From positions 310,001-374,000 of the forward strand of contig JALHQN010000003.1 of assembly GCA_022841915.1 (NCBI GenBank): DNA of 64,000 nucleotides, read 5' to 3'. Position numbers and translations under genes: made by a program. Below, one piece after another: positions 17,737 to 26,844 of this stretch (its first letter is position 1; each line of letters opens with the position of its first letter). The notes under the pieces were generated by a model. The model made no database searches, had not been told where the DNA came from, and was given only the letters and a program-made list of their open reading frames with translations. Source of the stretch: Burkholderiales bacterium. GTDB taxonomy: Bacteria; Pseudomonadota; Gammaproteobacteria; Burkholderiales; WYBJ01.

Positions 17737-19104
17737 TCAGCGAGCGACCGCAAGACGCAGCAGATCCCCGACGTGAGTCGTCTCTTCGAGCTTCCACAGA
17801 CGGGCTGCGAGCTCGTCGACTTGAGCCGGTTCGAGCACATGCAGGGCGAGCTTGCGGAACTTCGCCTCCACTTCGTCGTCGGTCATCGGATTGCGCCAAT
17901 GGCCCCGATGGTATTCCACGCTCGCTTCGTGACGCTCGCCGGATTTCATGACCACCGTGAGCCGGCACAGCATCGCCTCGGGCATTCTGCGATTGGCTTC
18001 GTCCCATTCGGTGACTTTCACGCGCCGCGTCAGCGCCCGCAAGGCCGGGTCGCGTATGCAAGCGTCTTCGAAATGCTCTTCGCCGACATCGCCGTGCACG
18101 AGTGCCACCGCAACGGTGTAGGGCATGCTGTGGTCGGCGGTTTCACGCGTCTCCGGCTCCCACTTCTGCGCATCGCCAGCCATCAGTCGAATGGCGGTAC
18201 CGAGCGTCTCGACGTGGATTTCCTCGATGTCGTCGATCGAAGTCACGCGCGAGCGAACCTCGATCGCCGCTTCGGCGACGGTCTGGGAATATTGCCCTAA
18301 AGGAAAGCGCTTCATCAGGCACTGCATGATGCGGTAAGGATGCTCTGCGCCGCCCAGTTCGGTCAGGGCGAATGGCTTGCGCGTCACGGCCTTGAAGTAG
18401 CCGCCGACACCCTCGAACACCGGTGAAGGCCCGCTCATGCCGCGCTCGGCCAGCATGGCGGCGAAGACCGCGTTGCGGCTCGCGTTGGCGTACGCGCAGC
18501 CCTTCCACATCGAGACATTGCCGATTCGAGTCTGATAGAGCGCGATGTTCGGTGCGATGCCGAGGTTGAACGCGTGGCGCAGCTTCGCACCGGTGAGGCC
18601 GAGCAGCTTGGCGGCAGCCGCGGTGCTGGCCATGCCGCCGACCGTGACATGATCGAAGCCTAGCGGCTTCAGGTCGGCTTGATCGCAGATGCGGCAGAAC
18701 ACTTCGTAGGCGAGGACGGTCGCCGCGATGAGGTCTCGGCCGTTGCGTTGCATGAGGTCAGCGACGGTGAGCGCGGCGGCCAGGCTGTCGCTCGGATGCC
18801 CCGATTCGCCGTTGCTCGTATAGCCGTCGTTGAAGTCCATGAAGCGGATCATCACGCCATTGGCGAACGTGGCCAGATCGGCGCTCGAGCGCTGTCCGCT
18901 GCCCATGATCGTGGCGCCGCGCTCTGCTGTCACGCTCGCTGCAATGTCGCGGGCGATTCGAGCCGGCTCGGAGTGATAGCCGCCGAGCGCGCACCCGATC
19001 GTATCGATGATCAGGCGTTTGGTCTGATGCACCACCTGCGCGGGCAGGTCTTCGTAGCGCATTGCTTCCGCATAAGCGGCCAACTGGTCGACGAGTGTAG
19101 TCAT
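17737..19104 (-). CDS. MmgE/PrpD family protein
   Basis: 455 residues. Family features are the beginning L-A-A-Y-A-E-A-M-R-Y-E-D-L-P, I-D-T-I-G-C-A-L-G-G-Y, F-M-D-F-N-D-G-Y and S-G-H-P-S-D-S-L-A-A-A-L, followed by a C-terminal domain with H-R-G-H-W-R-N-P-M. Characterised relatives include 2-methylcitrate dehydratase and cis-aconitate decarboxylase. This one is not next to prpB/prpC, so it is probably a dehydratase or decarboxylase for another branched or hydroxylated acid. It starts 10 bases after the upstream enolase-superfamily gene. Confidence 0.9.
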   Translation of the reverse strand: MTTLVDQLAAYAEAMRYEDLPAQVVHQTKRLIIDTIGCALGGYHSEPARIARDIAASVTAERGATIMGSGQRSSADLATFANGVMIRFMDFNDGYTSNGESGHPSDSLAAALTVADLMQRNGRDLIAATVLAYEVFCRICDQADLKPLGFDHVTVGGMASTAAAAKLLGLTGAKLRHAFNLGIAPNIALYQTRIGNVSMWKGCAYANASRNAVFAAMLAERGMSGPSPVFEGVGGYFKAVTRKPFALTELGGAEHPYRIMQCLMKRFPLGQYSQTVAEAAIEVRSRVTSIDDIEEIHVETLGTAIRLMAGDAQKWEPETRETADHSMPYTVAVALVHGDVGEEHFEDACIRDPALRALTRRVKVTEWDEANRRMPEAMLCRLTVVMKSGERHEASVEYHRGHWRNPMTDDEVEAKFRKLALHVLEPAQVDELAARLWKLEETTHVGDLLRLAVAR

Positions 19105-19114
19105 GATTGTCCTG

Positions 19115-20245
19115 TCAGGCGTAGCAAGGGCCGGCGACGCCCGGCAGTTTCGCGAACAGCGATTCGTCGATTTCGATGCCCAATCCGGGCGCTTCGTTCG
19201 GCTCGATGTATCCGTCGACCACGCACGGTGCACCACCGACCAGATCGTCGCGGAACGGATTGAACGCAGCGCAGTCGCTTTCGTAAACGAGCGCGTTTTG
19301 CGCCGCGCAAAGCAGATGCACGCAGGCTGCACCGTCGATGCTGCTCATGCCGGTGTGAGGAGCGAACGCGCGTCGATACGCCATGGCGAGATCGGCGATC
19401 TTTTTCGCTTCGGTGATGCCGCCGCACTTGCATGGATCCGGCTGCAGGATGTCGACGCAACCGCCTTCGAGCAGTTGGCGGGCCTCGTAGCGGGTGAAGT
19501 GGTTTTCACCGGCGGCCAAGGGCAGCCGGGTGCGGGCATTGAAGTGGGCATAATCGGCGAGGTTGTCGGGCGTGAACGGTTCCTCGATCCAGAAGACGGC
19601 GCACTCTTCCAGGCCGGTCAGCGCGCGCTGCATGTCGAGTTGAGAGTAGCGCGTATTGATGTCGACCATGATGTCGATGCGCTCGCCGAGCGCCTTGCGC
19701 ACGTGACGCACGCGTTCCAGGTCACGCTCGACGCTGTCGCCCAGCCGCAGTTTCAGCGCAGTGTAGCCTTGATCGACGAAGCGTTGCGCTTCCTGCAGCA
19801 GGGCCTCCGGCGCCTGGTAGCCCAGGCATACGCCGCCGGCATAGGCGCGAATGCGCTTGCGGCTGCCCCCGAGCAGGCGGTACACGGGTTGTCCGAGCGC
19901 TTTGCCTCGGGCGTCCCAGATCGCCATGTCGATGCCGCTCAACGCCTTGTAGAAAGCCCAGCCCGGTCCGTGCGTCTGGCCCTGCTTCATGTAGAGCAGT
20001 TGCCACAGGTCTTCGAATGCGAACGCATCCGCGCCTCGCACGACCGGCGCGAGGTTCTGATTGACGAGATCCGCGACGACGGTCGGCGCCAGGGCATGAT
20101 GCGCCTCGCCCCAGCCCACGATGCCGTCTTCGGTGCGCACCTTGACGATCACCATGTCCTTCTTCACGGGCTGCCCGGTGCCGCGTCGCGGTGCGTTGTG
20201 CAGAGGAAACGACAGCGCGGTGGCCTGGATTTCGGTGATTTTCAT
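19115..20245 (-). CDS. Mandelate racemase / muconate lactonizing enzyme family (enolase superfamily)
   Basis: 376 residues. The capping domain is followed by the barrel with the Lys motif K-L-R-L-G (the second Lys of the usual K-x-K is Arg). Metal ligands follow: Asp in M-V-D-I-N, Glu in I-E-E-P-F and Glu in A-G-E-N-H-F. The general-base His is in A-P-H-T-G. It likely abstracts a proton alpha to a carboxylate and may dehydrate a sugar or hydroxy acid. First gene of the operon with MmgE/PrpD and an alpha/beta hydrolase. Confidence 0.92.
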   Translation of the reverse strand: MKITEIQATALSFPLHNAPRRGTGQPVKKDMVIVKVRTEDGIVGWGEAHHALAPTVVADLVNQNLAPVVRGADAFAFEDLWQLLYMKQGQTHGPGWAFYKALSGIDMAIWDARGKALGQPVYRLLGGSRKRIRAYAGGVCLGYQAPEALLQEAQRFVDQGYTALKLRLGDSVERDLERVRHVRKALGERIDIMVDINTRYSQLDMQRALTGLEECAVFWIEEPFTPDNLADYAHFNARTRLPLAAGENHFTRYEARQLLEGGCVDILQPDPCKCGGITEAKKIADLAMAYRRAFAPHTGMSSIDGAACVHLLCAAQNALVYESDCAAFNPFRDDLVGGAPCVVDGYIEPNEAPGLGIEIDESLFAKLPGVAGPCYA

Positions 20246-20401
20246 CGGCGGTTCTCGACGGTGACGACGTTGTGAGGATCGGCGCCAGGGCTTCCCTGGT
20301 CCGGATCGCGCAGTCTAACAAGCGCACCGGGGATGGCCAATCGCCTCGCCCACGGGCGGCGGGAGGCGCATCTCGCGCGCCTTGCGTCTTCACTGCCGCC
20401 G

Positions 20402-20407
20402 TATAAT
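20402..20407 (+). promoter_or_regulatory. Likely -10 element (TATAAT) upstream of tsaB
   Basis: A perfect TATAAT sits 33 bases before the GTG start of tsaB in the 194-base gap shared with the divergent enolase-superfamily gene. No good -35 hexamer lies at 16-18 bases; TTGCGT is 14 bases upstream. The same context CCGTATAATCG recurs at 42382 before another gene. Confidence 0.5.
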
Positions 20408-20439
20408 CGGGCGCTCGCCCACTGCGTCCGTCTTTTTCC

Positions 20440-21117
20440 GTGAAGCTTCTCGCCCTGGATACCTCCACCGAGCACTGCTCCGCCGCCTTATGGCTCGACG
20501 GCGCGATCGTGGCTGAAGACATCCACGCGGGCCAGCGCCATTCGGAACTGCTTCTGCCGATGATCCACCGGCTGCTGGCGGGCGCCCAGACCGATCTGTC
20601 TGCAATGGACGCGATCGCCTATGGCGAGGGCCCGGGTTCATTTACCGGGCTGAGGATCGCCTGCGGCGTGGCGCAGGGGTTGGCGTTCGGTGTCGATCTG
20701 CCCGTTCTGGGCATCGGTACCCTGCTCGCCATGGCGCAGGCAACCGGCGCCGACGCAGCGGCGTGTTGCCTCGATGCCCGCATGAAGGAGGTGTACTTCG
20801 CCGCATACCGCCGGGAGGCGGGCGCCTGGGTCACCGTGCATCCGCCGGGTCTTTACGCTCCCGGGCAAGTGCCCCAGCTCCCGGCCGGTCGATGGGTGGG
20901 CTGCGGCAATGGCTGCTCGGTTTACGCGCAGGCAATGAAGGATGGTCTGCTCGCGCAGGTAGCCGATGTCGCGGTTGACGTGGTCGTCCCACACGCGCGC
21001 GATATCGCCGCGCTCGCGGCTGACGAATTCGCGCGCCATGGCGGTCGACCTGCGCACGAGGCGCTGCCGCTCTACATCCGCGACAAGGTCGCGCTCACGA
21101 CCGAGGAGCAGCGATGA
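20440..21117 (+). CDS. tsaB: tRNA threonylcarbamoyladenosine biosynthesis protein TsaB
   Basis: 225 residues from a GTG. The ASKHA-type opening L-A-L-D-T-S-T-E-H-C-S-A-A-L and the central A-Y-G-E-G-P-G-S-F-T-G-L-R-I-A block are diagnostic. TsaB partners with TsaD and TsaE to make t6A37 on ANN-decoding tRNAs. Its stop overlaps the rimI start (ATGA), the common tsaB-rimI order. The -10 element TATAAT lies 33 bases upstream. Confidence 0.95.
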   Translation: MKLLALDTSTEHCSAALWLDGAIVAEDIHAGQRHSELLLPMIHRLLAGAQTDLSAMDAIAYGEGPGSFTGLRIACGVAQGLAFGVDLPVLGIGTLLAMAQATGADAAACCLDARMKEVYFAAYRREAGAWVTVHPPGLYAPGQVPQLPAGRWVGCGNGCSVYAQAMKDGLLAQVADVAVDVVVPHARDIAALAADEFARHGGRPAHEALPLYIRDKVALTTEEQR

Positions 21118-21575
21118 GCGCCCTGGCGAGTCGGGCGCTGACGTATCGATCGATGCGCATGGGCGATCTCGATCGGGTGAGCGAGATCGAGCGGCGGGTC
21201 TATGCCTTTCCTTGGACGCACGGCAATTTCGCCGATTCCCTGGGCGCGGGTTATGTGTGCACGGTGCTCGAGCACGACGACGCCGTCGTCGGCTACGGCA
21301 TACTGACGGTTGCGGCCGGCGAATCCCATCTGCTCAACATCAGCATCGACGCGCCCTGGCAAGGCAAGGGCTTCGGGCGCGCGCTGCTGCTGCACCACAT
21401 CGATCTCGCCCGCGTCCGCGGCGCCCGCATGCTGCTGCTCGAGGTGCGTCCGTCCAACGTCGTGGCGAAGGGGCTCTACGAGAGTCTGGCCTTCGAGCGC
21501 ATCGCTGTGCGGCGGGGCTATTACCCGGCGCCCGACGGACGTGAAGATGCGCTGTTGCTGATGTTGAAGCTATGA
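21114..21575 (+). CDS. rimI: Ribosomal protein S18 alanine N-acetyltransferase
   Basis: 153 residues, GNAT fold. The acetyl-CoA binding motif is W-Q-G-K-G-F-G-R-A-L-L, followed by L-L-L-E-V-R-P-S-N-V-V-A-K-G-L-Y, typical of RimI. It sits between tsaB and udg with four-base overlaps at both ends, so the three are translationally coupled. RimI acetylates the N-terminal Ala of S18, though some homologues have wider N-terminal specificity. Confidence 0.93.
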   Translation: MSALASRALTYRSMRMGDLDRVSEIERRVYAFPWTHGNFADSLGAGYVCTVLEHDDAVVGYGILTVAAGESHLLNISIDAPWQGKGFGRALLLHHIDLARVRGARMLLLEVRPSNVVAKGLYESLAFERIAVRRGYYPAPDGREDALLLMLKL

Positions 21576-22420
21576 GCCGCCGCGATCTCATGTTGGAAGA
21601 AATGGGCCTCTCGCCCGTTTGGCGGTTGCGGCACGAGAGTGTCGACCAGCCATCCGAAGCGGCGCCCGAGGCCGAGCCGCCGCCGAGCGCACCGGCCGCG
21701 GTGGTCGATGTGCCGCAGCACGCAGCCCGCAGGCCCCCCGGCACAGCGGCTGCAACCGCGCCGCGCGATGTCGGAAGCGAAGCGGTTCCGCCACCGTCGT
21801 CCGACGCGAATGCGGACGAGCAGGCGCGGCGTCAGGCGATCTCGCGCATGGACTGGGATGCGCTGAAGGCGGCAGTGGCGAATTGTGTCGCTTGTCCGCT
21901 TCAAGCCAAGCGCAACACCACCGTCTTCGGGGTCGGCGACGAGCACGCGCCCTGGCTGTTCATGGGCGAAGGCCCCGGCGCGGAGGAGGATGCCACGGGC
22001 GAGCCTTTCGTCGGGCAGGCCGGGCGTTTGCTCGACAACATGCTCGCCGCGCTCGATCTCAAGCGAGGCGAGGGCGTCTACATCGCCAATGTGGTCAAGT
22101 GTCGGCCGCCGAACAACCGCAATCCCGAATCGGGCGAGATGAAGTGCTGCGAGCCGTATCTTGCGCGGCAGATCGAACTGATCAAGCCTAAGCTGATCGT
22201 GGCCATGGGCAAGATCGCTGCGAGCCACCTGCTGGGCACCGATGCGGCCGTCGCAAGTTTGCGCGGCCGGGTGCACGAGTACCGTGGCACGCCCTTGATC
22301 GTCACCTACCATCCGGCGTATCTGCTGCGCACGTTGCCCGACAAGGCCAAGGCCTGGGCCGACTTGTGCTTCGCACGCGACAAGATGCAGGCGCTGATCG
22401 AGGCCACCGGCAAGAGCTGA
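21572..22420 (+). CDS. Uracil-DNA glycosylase, family 4 (Fe-S)
   Basis: 282 residues. After a ~90-residue Pro/Ala-rich, probably disordered N-terminus comes the family 4/5 fold: C-V-A-C-P-L and later K-C-R-P-P-N-N-R-N-P with C-C-E-P (four-cysteine Fe-S site), the catalytic region G-E-G-P-G-A-E-E-D-A-T-G-E-P-F-V-G, and Y-H-P-A-Y-L-L-R near the end. It removes uracil from DNA. The tsaB-rimI-udg order is common in betaproteobacteria. Confidence 0.93.
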   Translation: MSRRDLMLEEMGLSPVWRLRHESVDQPSEAAPEAEPPPSAPAAVVDVPQHAARRPPGTAAATAPRDVGSEAVPPPSSDANADEQARRQAISRMDWDALKAAVANCVACPLQAKRNTTVFGVGDEHAPWLFMGEGPGAEEDATGEPFVGQAGRLLDNMLAALDLKRGEGVYIANVVKCRPPNNRNPESGEMKCCEPYLARQIELIKPKLIVAMGKIAASHLLGTDAAVASLRGRVHEYRGTPLIVTYHPAYLLRTLPDKAKAWADLCFARDKMQALIEATGKS

Positions 22421-22501
22421 TCGATCTCGTCCCCGGTTCGCACTGTCCGCGTTTGCCGATGACGACCGTGGCGCGAGACGTCGAACTGCGGCGAAACGGG
22501 T

Positions 22502-23074
22502 TCAGAGCGGTCGCGCGGCTTGGCGCCTGCGCCATTCCCACGGCGGCGTGGGGTTCGCATCGACCCATACGCCAAGAAGCTCTTCTCGGGCCTGCGCTTG
22601 GGCATCGCGATATGTCGAGCGCAGCCGGAGCGGAATTTCGTCGAGATAACGCGGGTAGATCCAGGCGAATCCCGTCCGAAGCTGCCACCAGCCGGCATCG
22701 ACCTCGCCTTCCGATGTGTCGACGGCCAGCATGCCGACATGCCGTCCGTACCGGTCCATCGTCGTTCGATGCAGTGTGGCGCGACGTCGCAGGGACAGCT
22801 GCGCGAGATTGACGCGGGCGCGCTCGGCCTGAGGTTGGCCTCTACCGCCTTTGTTGCTGGCCTTTTCGGGGGCGTCGATCGCATTCAGGCGCACTTCGAT
22901 GCGCTGGCCCGCATCCGTGAGCATCTGCAGCGTATCGCCATCGCGCACCTTGACGATGATGCCCTGGATCAGCGTTGCGCGCGCGCGTGCGTGCGCTGCC
23001 GGGGGCGGTAAGGCGAGGGCTGCGATCAACCCGGCCAGAACGAGGCCGGCAAGCCTGCGTCGCGGAACGATCAT
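22502..23074 (-). CDS. Secreted thermonuclease-family (SNase-like) nuclease
   Basis: 190 residues with an N-terminal signal (hydrophobic residues 8-24, A-H-A site). The staphylococcal-nuclease fold is shown by V-K-V-R-D-G-D-T-L, the R-L-N-A-I-D-A-P-E-K block (Arg and Asp of the active site), A-E-R-A-R-V-N-L and D-R-Y-G-R-H-V-G with the second Arg. It lies after and convergent to the udg operon. It should cleave nucleic acid in the periplasm or outside the cell. Confidence 0.88.
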   Translation of the reverse strand: MIVPRRRLAGLVLAGLIAALALPPPAAHARARATLIQGIIVKVRDGDTLQMLTDAGQRIEVRLNAIDAPEKASNKGGRGQPQAERARVNLAQLSLRRRATLHRTTMDRYGRHVGMLAVDTSEGEVDAGWWQLRTGFAWIYPRYLDEIPLRLRSTYRDAQAQAREELLGVWVDANPTPPWEWRRRQAARPL

Positions 23075-23192
23075 GCGAATGGCATCGACATTGCGTCGCC
23101 GCCGGTGCGCCGCCGCAGTCGGTTCGGGTGCCGCAGGTTCGGGTTGTCGCCCGTGACCCTGGTTCCCGAGGGATCGCAGGCGCGTGCGAAGA

Positions 23193-24428
23193 TCACGCGC
23201 CTGCGGCCGCTTTCGCGCCCTCGACCACAGAGAGCGTGCCTCTGCTGCCGCCGGCAGCGCGCATGTGTTCGGGCAGGATCAGGCAGTCGCGGCTGATTTC
23301 GTCGAGGCTGCGATAGCCCAGATAGGCGATGGTGCGGTCGATCTCGTCGCGGAAGATCTTGATCGCTCGTGCCGCACCGGCTTCTCCGCCGACCGTCGTG
23401 CCGTACAAGGTCGGGCGTCCGACGAGCACGGCCTTCGCGCCGAGCGCCAGGGCCTTCACCACGTCGCTGCCGCGGCGAAAGCCGCTATCGACCAGCACAG
23501 TAACGCGCTTGCCCACCGCTTCGGCCACATGCGGCAGTACTTCGATCGGCGCCAGCGCACTGTCGAAGTTGCGCCCGCCATGGTTGGAGACGATGACGCC
23601 GTCGGCGCCGCATTCTGCGGCCATCACCGCGTCTTGCGGGTGCATCACGCCCTTCAGAATCAGGGTATGCGGCCACAGCTTGCGCAGGGCGCGCAGATCG
23701 TCCCAGTTGAGCGAATCGTTCTTCATCATCGATTTGCCCATCGGCTGGGCCGTCATCTTGGCCTTCAGCTCAGTGGGGTAGTTCTCGTAGCGCGGCATGC
23801 CGGTCGTCATCATGTACTTCGCGAGCACCCCCAGCAGCCAACCCGGATGCGACATCACGTCGACGACGTTGCGGCGGGTGAAGCTGAAGGGGATGGTGAA
23901 GCCGTTGCGCAGGTTGTATTCGCGATTCGGCGAGACGACGCCGTCCACCGTCACCAGCAGCGCCTTGTAGCCTGCGGCTTCGGCTCGCTGCACGAGCTTG
24001 TGGGATAGAGACCGATCGGGCCACATGTAGAGCTGGAACCAGAGCGTGCCGCCGGCGACCTCGGTGATCTTCTCCATCGAGGTGAGGGCCCCCGTGGCGA
24101 GGGAGAATGGAATGCCGGCTGCCGCCGCTGCTTTGGCCAGTTCGAGTTCGCCTTCATGCCACATCAATCCCGCGCAGCCGGTCGGTGCGATGGCAATCGG
24201 CATCTTGTGCCGCACGCCGAACAAGGTCACTTCCTGGTTGCGCCCGGCCACGTCCACGAGATTGCGCATGCTCAACTTGATGCGCTCGAATGCTTCCCGG
24301 TTGTTCCGCAGAGCGACTTCGTCCTCGGTGCCGCGATCGACGAACTCGAACAGACCCTTGGGCAGGCGCTTGCGGGCGATCTCGCGCAAGTCGTGAATGT
24401 TGTGGCATTCGGCGGACAGATCCTTCAT
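23193..24428 (-). CDS. FMN-dependent alpha-hydroxy acid oxidase/dehydrogenase
   Basis: 411 residues. F-E-F-V-D-R-G-T-E-D-E, the A-P-T-G-C-A-G-L block, the catalytic His-bearing S-N-H-G-G-R-N-F-D-S-A and D-S-G-F-R-R-G-S-D-V-V-K-A are all conserved. This places it with L-lactate, glycolate and mandelate oxidising enzymes. The substrate cannot be deduced. Divergent Bug receptor genes begin 210 bases away, so it may act on the acid those receptors bind. The start at 24428 follows a GGAGGAGACGCC site. Confidence 0.9.
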   Translation of the reverse strand: MKDLSAECHNIHDLREIARKRLPKGLFEFVDRGTEDEVALRNNREAFERIKLSMRNLVDVAGRNQEVTLFGVRHKMPIAIAPTGCAGLMWHEGELELAKAAAAAGIPFSLATGALTSMEKITEVAGGTLWFQLYMWPDRSLSHKLVQRAEAAGYKALLVTVDGVVSPNREYNLRNGFTIPFSFTRRNVVDVMSHPGWLLGVLAKYMMTTGMPRYENYPTELKAKMTAQPMGKSMMKNDSLNWDDLRALRKLWPHTLILKGVMHPQDAVMAAECGADGVIVSNHGGRNFDSALAPIEVLPHVAEAVGKRVTVLVDSGFRRGSDVVKALALGAKAVLVGRPTLYGTTVGGEAGAARAIKIFRDEIDRTIAYLGYRSLDEISRDCLILPEHMRAAGGSRGTLSVVEGAKAAAGA

Positions 24429-24637
24429 GGCGTCTCCTCCAGAGTGGGCGGTTTTGGGTGCCGGCATCGCATGCGCCGGTGTGCCCCGACATCGCAAGTG
24501 TACTGCGGTCCCGGAGGATGGCGGCTGCGCGCGCGGTCGGGTTTGTTGGTTAGAATGGCCGCGCTGGCGCAGTGCACTGTCCCGACGACGGCGACGCGCG
24601 GACTGTGGCTGGGACCGAAACGCGAGGAGGATGAGTG

Positions 24638-25639
24638 ATGAGCGCACGGATGAGCCGGCGCAGTCGGCTGCGGCAACTCGCCGGGCGGGCCCTGCTCGGA
24701 TTGAGTGCCTGCGTGCTGGGTCATGCGGCGGTGGCGCAGAGCTTCCCCGTCAAGCCGGTTCGGATCATCGTCGCTTTCCCCGCGGGCGGGGGCACCGACA
24801 TCGTTGCTCGCGTGCTGGCGCAAAAGCTGACCGAGTTCTGGGGGCAGCAGGTTCTGGTGGAAAACCGCGCCGGGGCGAGCGGCACGATCGGCACGGAACT
24901 GGCGGCGCGCGCAATCGCGGACGGGCATACGATGTTCATGGGAACCATGGGCAATCTCACCGTCAACAAGCATCTGTTCCCGAAGATGGCTGCAGATCCC
25001 ATGAAGGACTTCGCGCCCTTGAGCCAGGTGGTGGCCGTCCATTTCGTCATGGTGGCGCATCCCTCGGTGCCGGCGAAGAACGCGAAGGACGTCATCCTGC
25101 TGGCGAAGGGGCGTCCCGGGCAGCTGACCTACGGTTCTTCCGGGGCGGGCGGTGCGCCGCATCTCGCGGGGGAGTTGCTCAACAAGATGGCCGCTGTCGA
25201 CATCGCGCATATTCCGTACAAGGGCAGCGCGATCGTCATGCAGGATATGCTCGGCGGCCAGATCATGTTTTCGTTCGACAGCCTGCTGCAGTATTTGCCG
25301 CAGATCAAGACGGGCAAGGTGAAGGCGATCGGCATGCTCGGCAGGGCGCGCTCGCCGACGCTGCCCGATGTGCCGACGCTCGACGAATCCGGCGTGCCGG
25401 GTTACGACTTGACCAACTGGTTCGGGCTCGTGCTCCCCGCCGGCGCCTCGTCGGAGCTGATTCGCCGGCTCCATGCCGACGTGCAGAAGGCGCTCGCGGT
25501 GCCCGAAGTGCGCGACAAGCTCACCGCCATGGGATCGACCGTCGTCGGCAGTTCGCCGGAACAGTTCGGCACGTACATGCGAACGGAATCGGACAAGTGG
25601 GCCAAACTGATCGCGGAGGCGAAGATTCAAGCGCAATGA
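24638..25639 (+). CDS. Bug-type tripartite tricarboxylate transporter substrate-binding protein
   Basis: 333 residues with a signal peptide (residues ~16-32, A-V-A-Q). Bug fold features: P-V-K-P-V-R-I-I-V-A-F-P-A-G-G-G-T-D, V-E-N-R-A-G-A-S-G and D-V-P-T-L-D-E-S-G. The ATG at 24638 is seven bases after GAGGAGG. No TctA/TctB membrane genes are in the window, as is usual for most Bug paralogues. It is followed by a second Bug gene. Confidence 0.9.
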   Translation: MSARMSRRSRLRQLAGRALLGLSACVLGHAAVAQSFPVKPVRIIVAFPAGGGTDIVARVLAQKLTEFWGQQVLVENRAGASGTIGTELAARAIADGHTMFMGTMGNLTVNKHLFPKMAADPMKDFAPLSQVVAVHFVMVAHPSVPAKNAKDVILLAKGRPGQLTYGSSGAGGAPHLAGELLNKMAAVDIAHIPYKGSAIVMQDMLGGQIMFSFDSLLQYLPQIKTGKVKAIGMLGRARSPTLPDVPTLDESGVPGYDLTNWFGLVLPAGASSELIRRLHADVQKALAVPEVRDKLTAMGSTVVGSSPEQFGTYMRTESDKWAKLIAEAKIQAQ

Positions 25640-25824
25640 GGCAGCAAGACAGGGGTGCAAGGCAACGTGCGCGCACCCCGGGCGAAATCAGTCGATGCGC
25701 GAGGCCGGAACTCGACATCGGCAGGGTCGTCGACGCTGATGAATGCATTTACCAAATCGCGATGCCAGATGCCAGGGCGAAGGTTGAACTGCATCCGGTG
25801 CGCGACACAACGAGGAGAGAACGC

Positions 25825-26796
25825 TTGAACTTGAAACACGGATTGATCGGTACCGTTGCGGCCCTGGCCGTCCTGCAACCGGTTGCGCACGCCGCTGAGG
25901 AGTGGCCGGCGCGATCCGTTCGAATGATCATTCCCTTTCCCCCGGGCGGCAGCAACGACATCATCGGCCGCATGATGGGGATGCAACTGAGCGAGCGCTT
26001 GGGCCGGCCCGTTGTCATCGACAATCGCGCGGGCGCCGGAGGCAATCTCGGTATCGAGATTGCTGCACGGTCGAATACCGACGGCTATACCTTGCTCATC
26101 ATCTCTGCGGCTTACGCGTTCGCGCCGTCGATGTATCAGAAGCTGCCGTATGATCCGGTCAAGTCTTTCGTTCACGTTGCGAAGATCGGCAACGGACCGA
26201 ACGTGGTTTCGGTGTTCCCGGGGTTGCCGGTCAAGACAGCCAAGGAGCTCATCGCGCTGGCGAAGGCCAAGCCGGGCCAGATCAACTTCGCGAGCGCCGG
26301 GGTGGGCAGTTCGGTCCACCTCGCGAGTGAACTGTTCAAATCGATGGCGGCCATCGACATCGTCCATATCCCTTTCAAGGGCGGTTTCCCGGCCATGGTG
26401 GATGTCATCGCAGGCAATTCGCAGATCGTGATCGGCACGGTGGTTCAGGCTTTGCCCCAGATCAAAGCCGGCAAGCTGAGGGCGCTCGGCGTGGCGTCGA
26501 AGCGGCGGCTCGCCGCTCTGCCCGACGTGCCGACGATCGACGAATCCGGTCTGCCGGGCTACGAAGCATCGAATTGGTGGGGCATGATGTATCCGGTGGG
26601 CACGCCGCGCAGGATCGTCGACCGCATCGATAAAGAACTGGCCTCGATCCTGACCCTCCCCGAGGTTACGAAGCGGTTCGCGGCCGACGGGGCGGAGCCC
26701 GATCACATGACCGGTGCGGATTTCGCGAAGTTCATCGCCGTCGAGACGGCGAAGTGGACTCGCGTCGTCAAGGAAGCCGGCATCAAGCCGCAATAG
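25825..26796 (+). CDS. Bug-type substrate-binding protein
   Basis: 323 residues from a TTG preceded by CGAGGAGAG; the frame is open far upstream but the signal peptide (residues ~5-21, A-H-A-A) starts right here. Typical Bug motifs: I-I-P-F-P-P-G-G-S-N-D-I, D-N-R-A-G-A-G-G-N-L-G and D-V-P-T-I-D-E-S-G. It lies 185 bases after the first Bug gene and 48 before the AroQ-like gene. The ligand is unknown. Confidence 0.9.
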   Translation: MNLKHGLIGTVAALAVLQPVAHAAEEWPARSVRMIIPFPPGGSNDIIGRMMGMQLSERLGRPVVIDNRAGAGGNLGIEIAARSNTDGYTLLIISAAYAFAPSMYQKLPYDPVKSFVHVAKIGNGPNVVSVFPGLPVKTAKELIALAKAKPGQINFASAGVGSSVHLASELFKSMAAIDIVHIPFKGGFPAMVDVIAGNSQIVIGTVVQALPQIKAGKLRALGVASKRRLAALPDVPTIDESGLPGYEASNWWGMMYPVGTPRRIVDRIDKELASILTLPEVTKRFAADGAEPDHMTGADFAKFIAVETAKWTRVVKEAGIKPQ

Positions 26797-26844
26797 CGAG
26801 CGCGGCATCGCCCGCGCACCGATCGTCTTCTTGGGAGAATCCGC

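Noticed and set aside
24429-24647. N-terminal extension of the hydroxy-acid oxidase
   Set aside because: The extra residues are Arg/Ser/Gln-rich without motif and cover the promoter region of the divergent Bug gene; 24428 has a ribosome-binding site.
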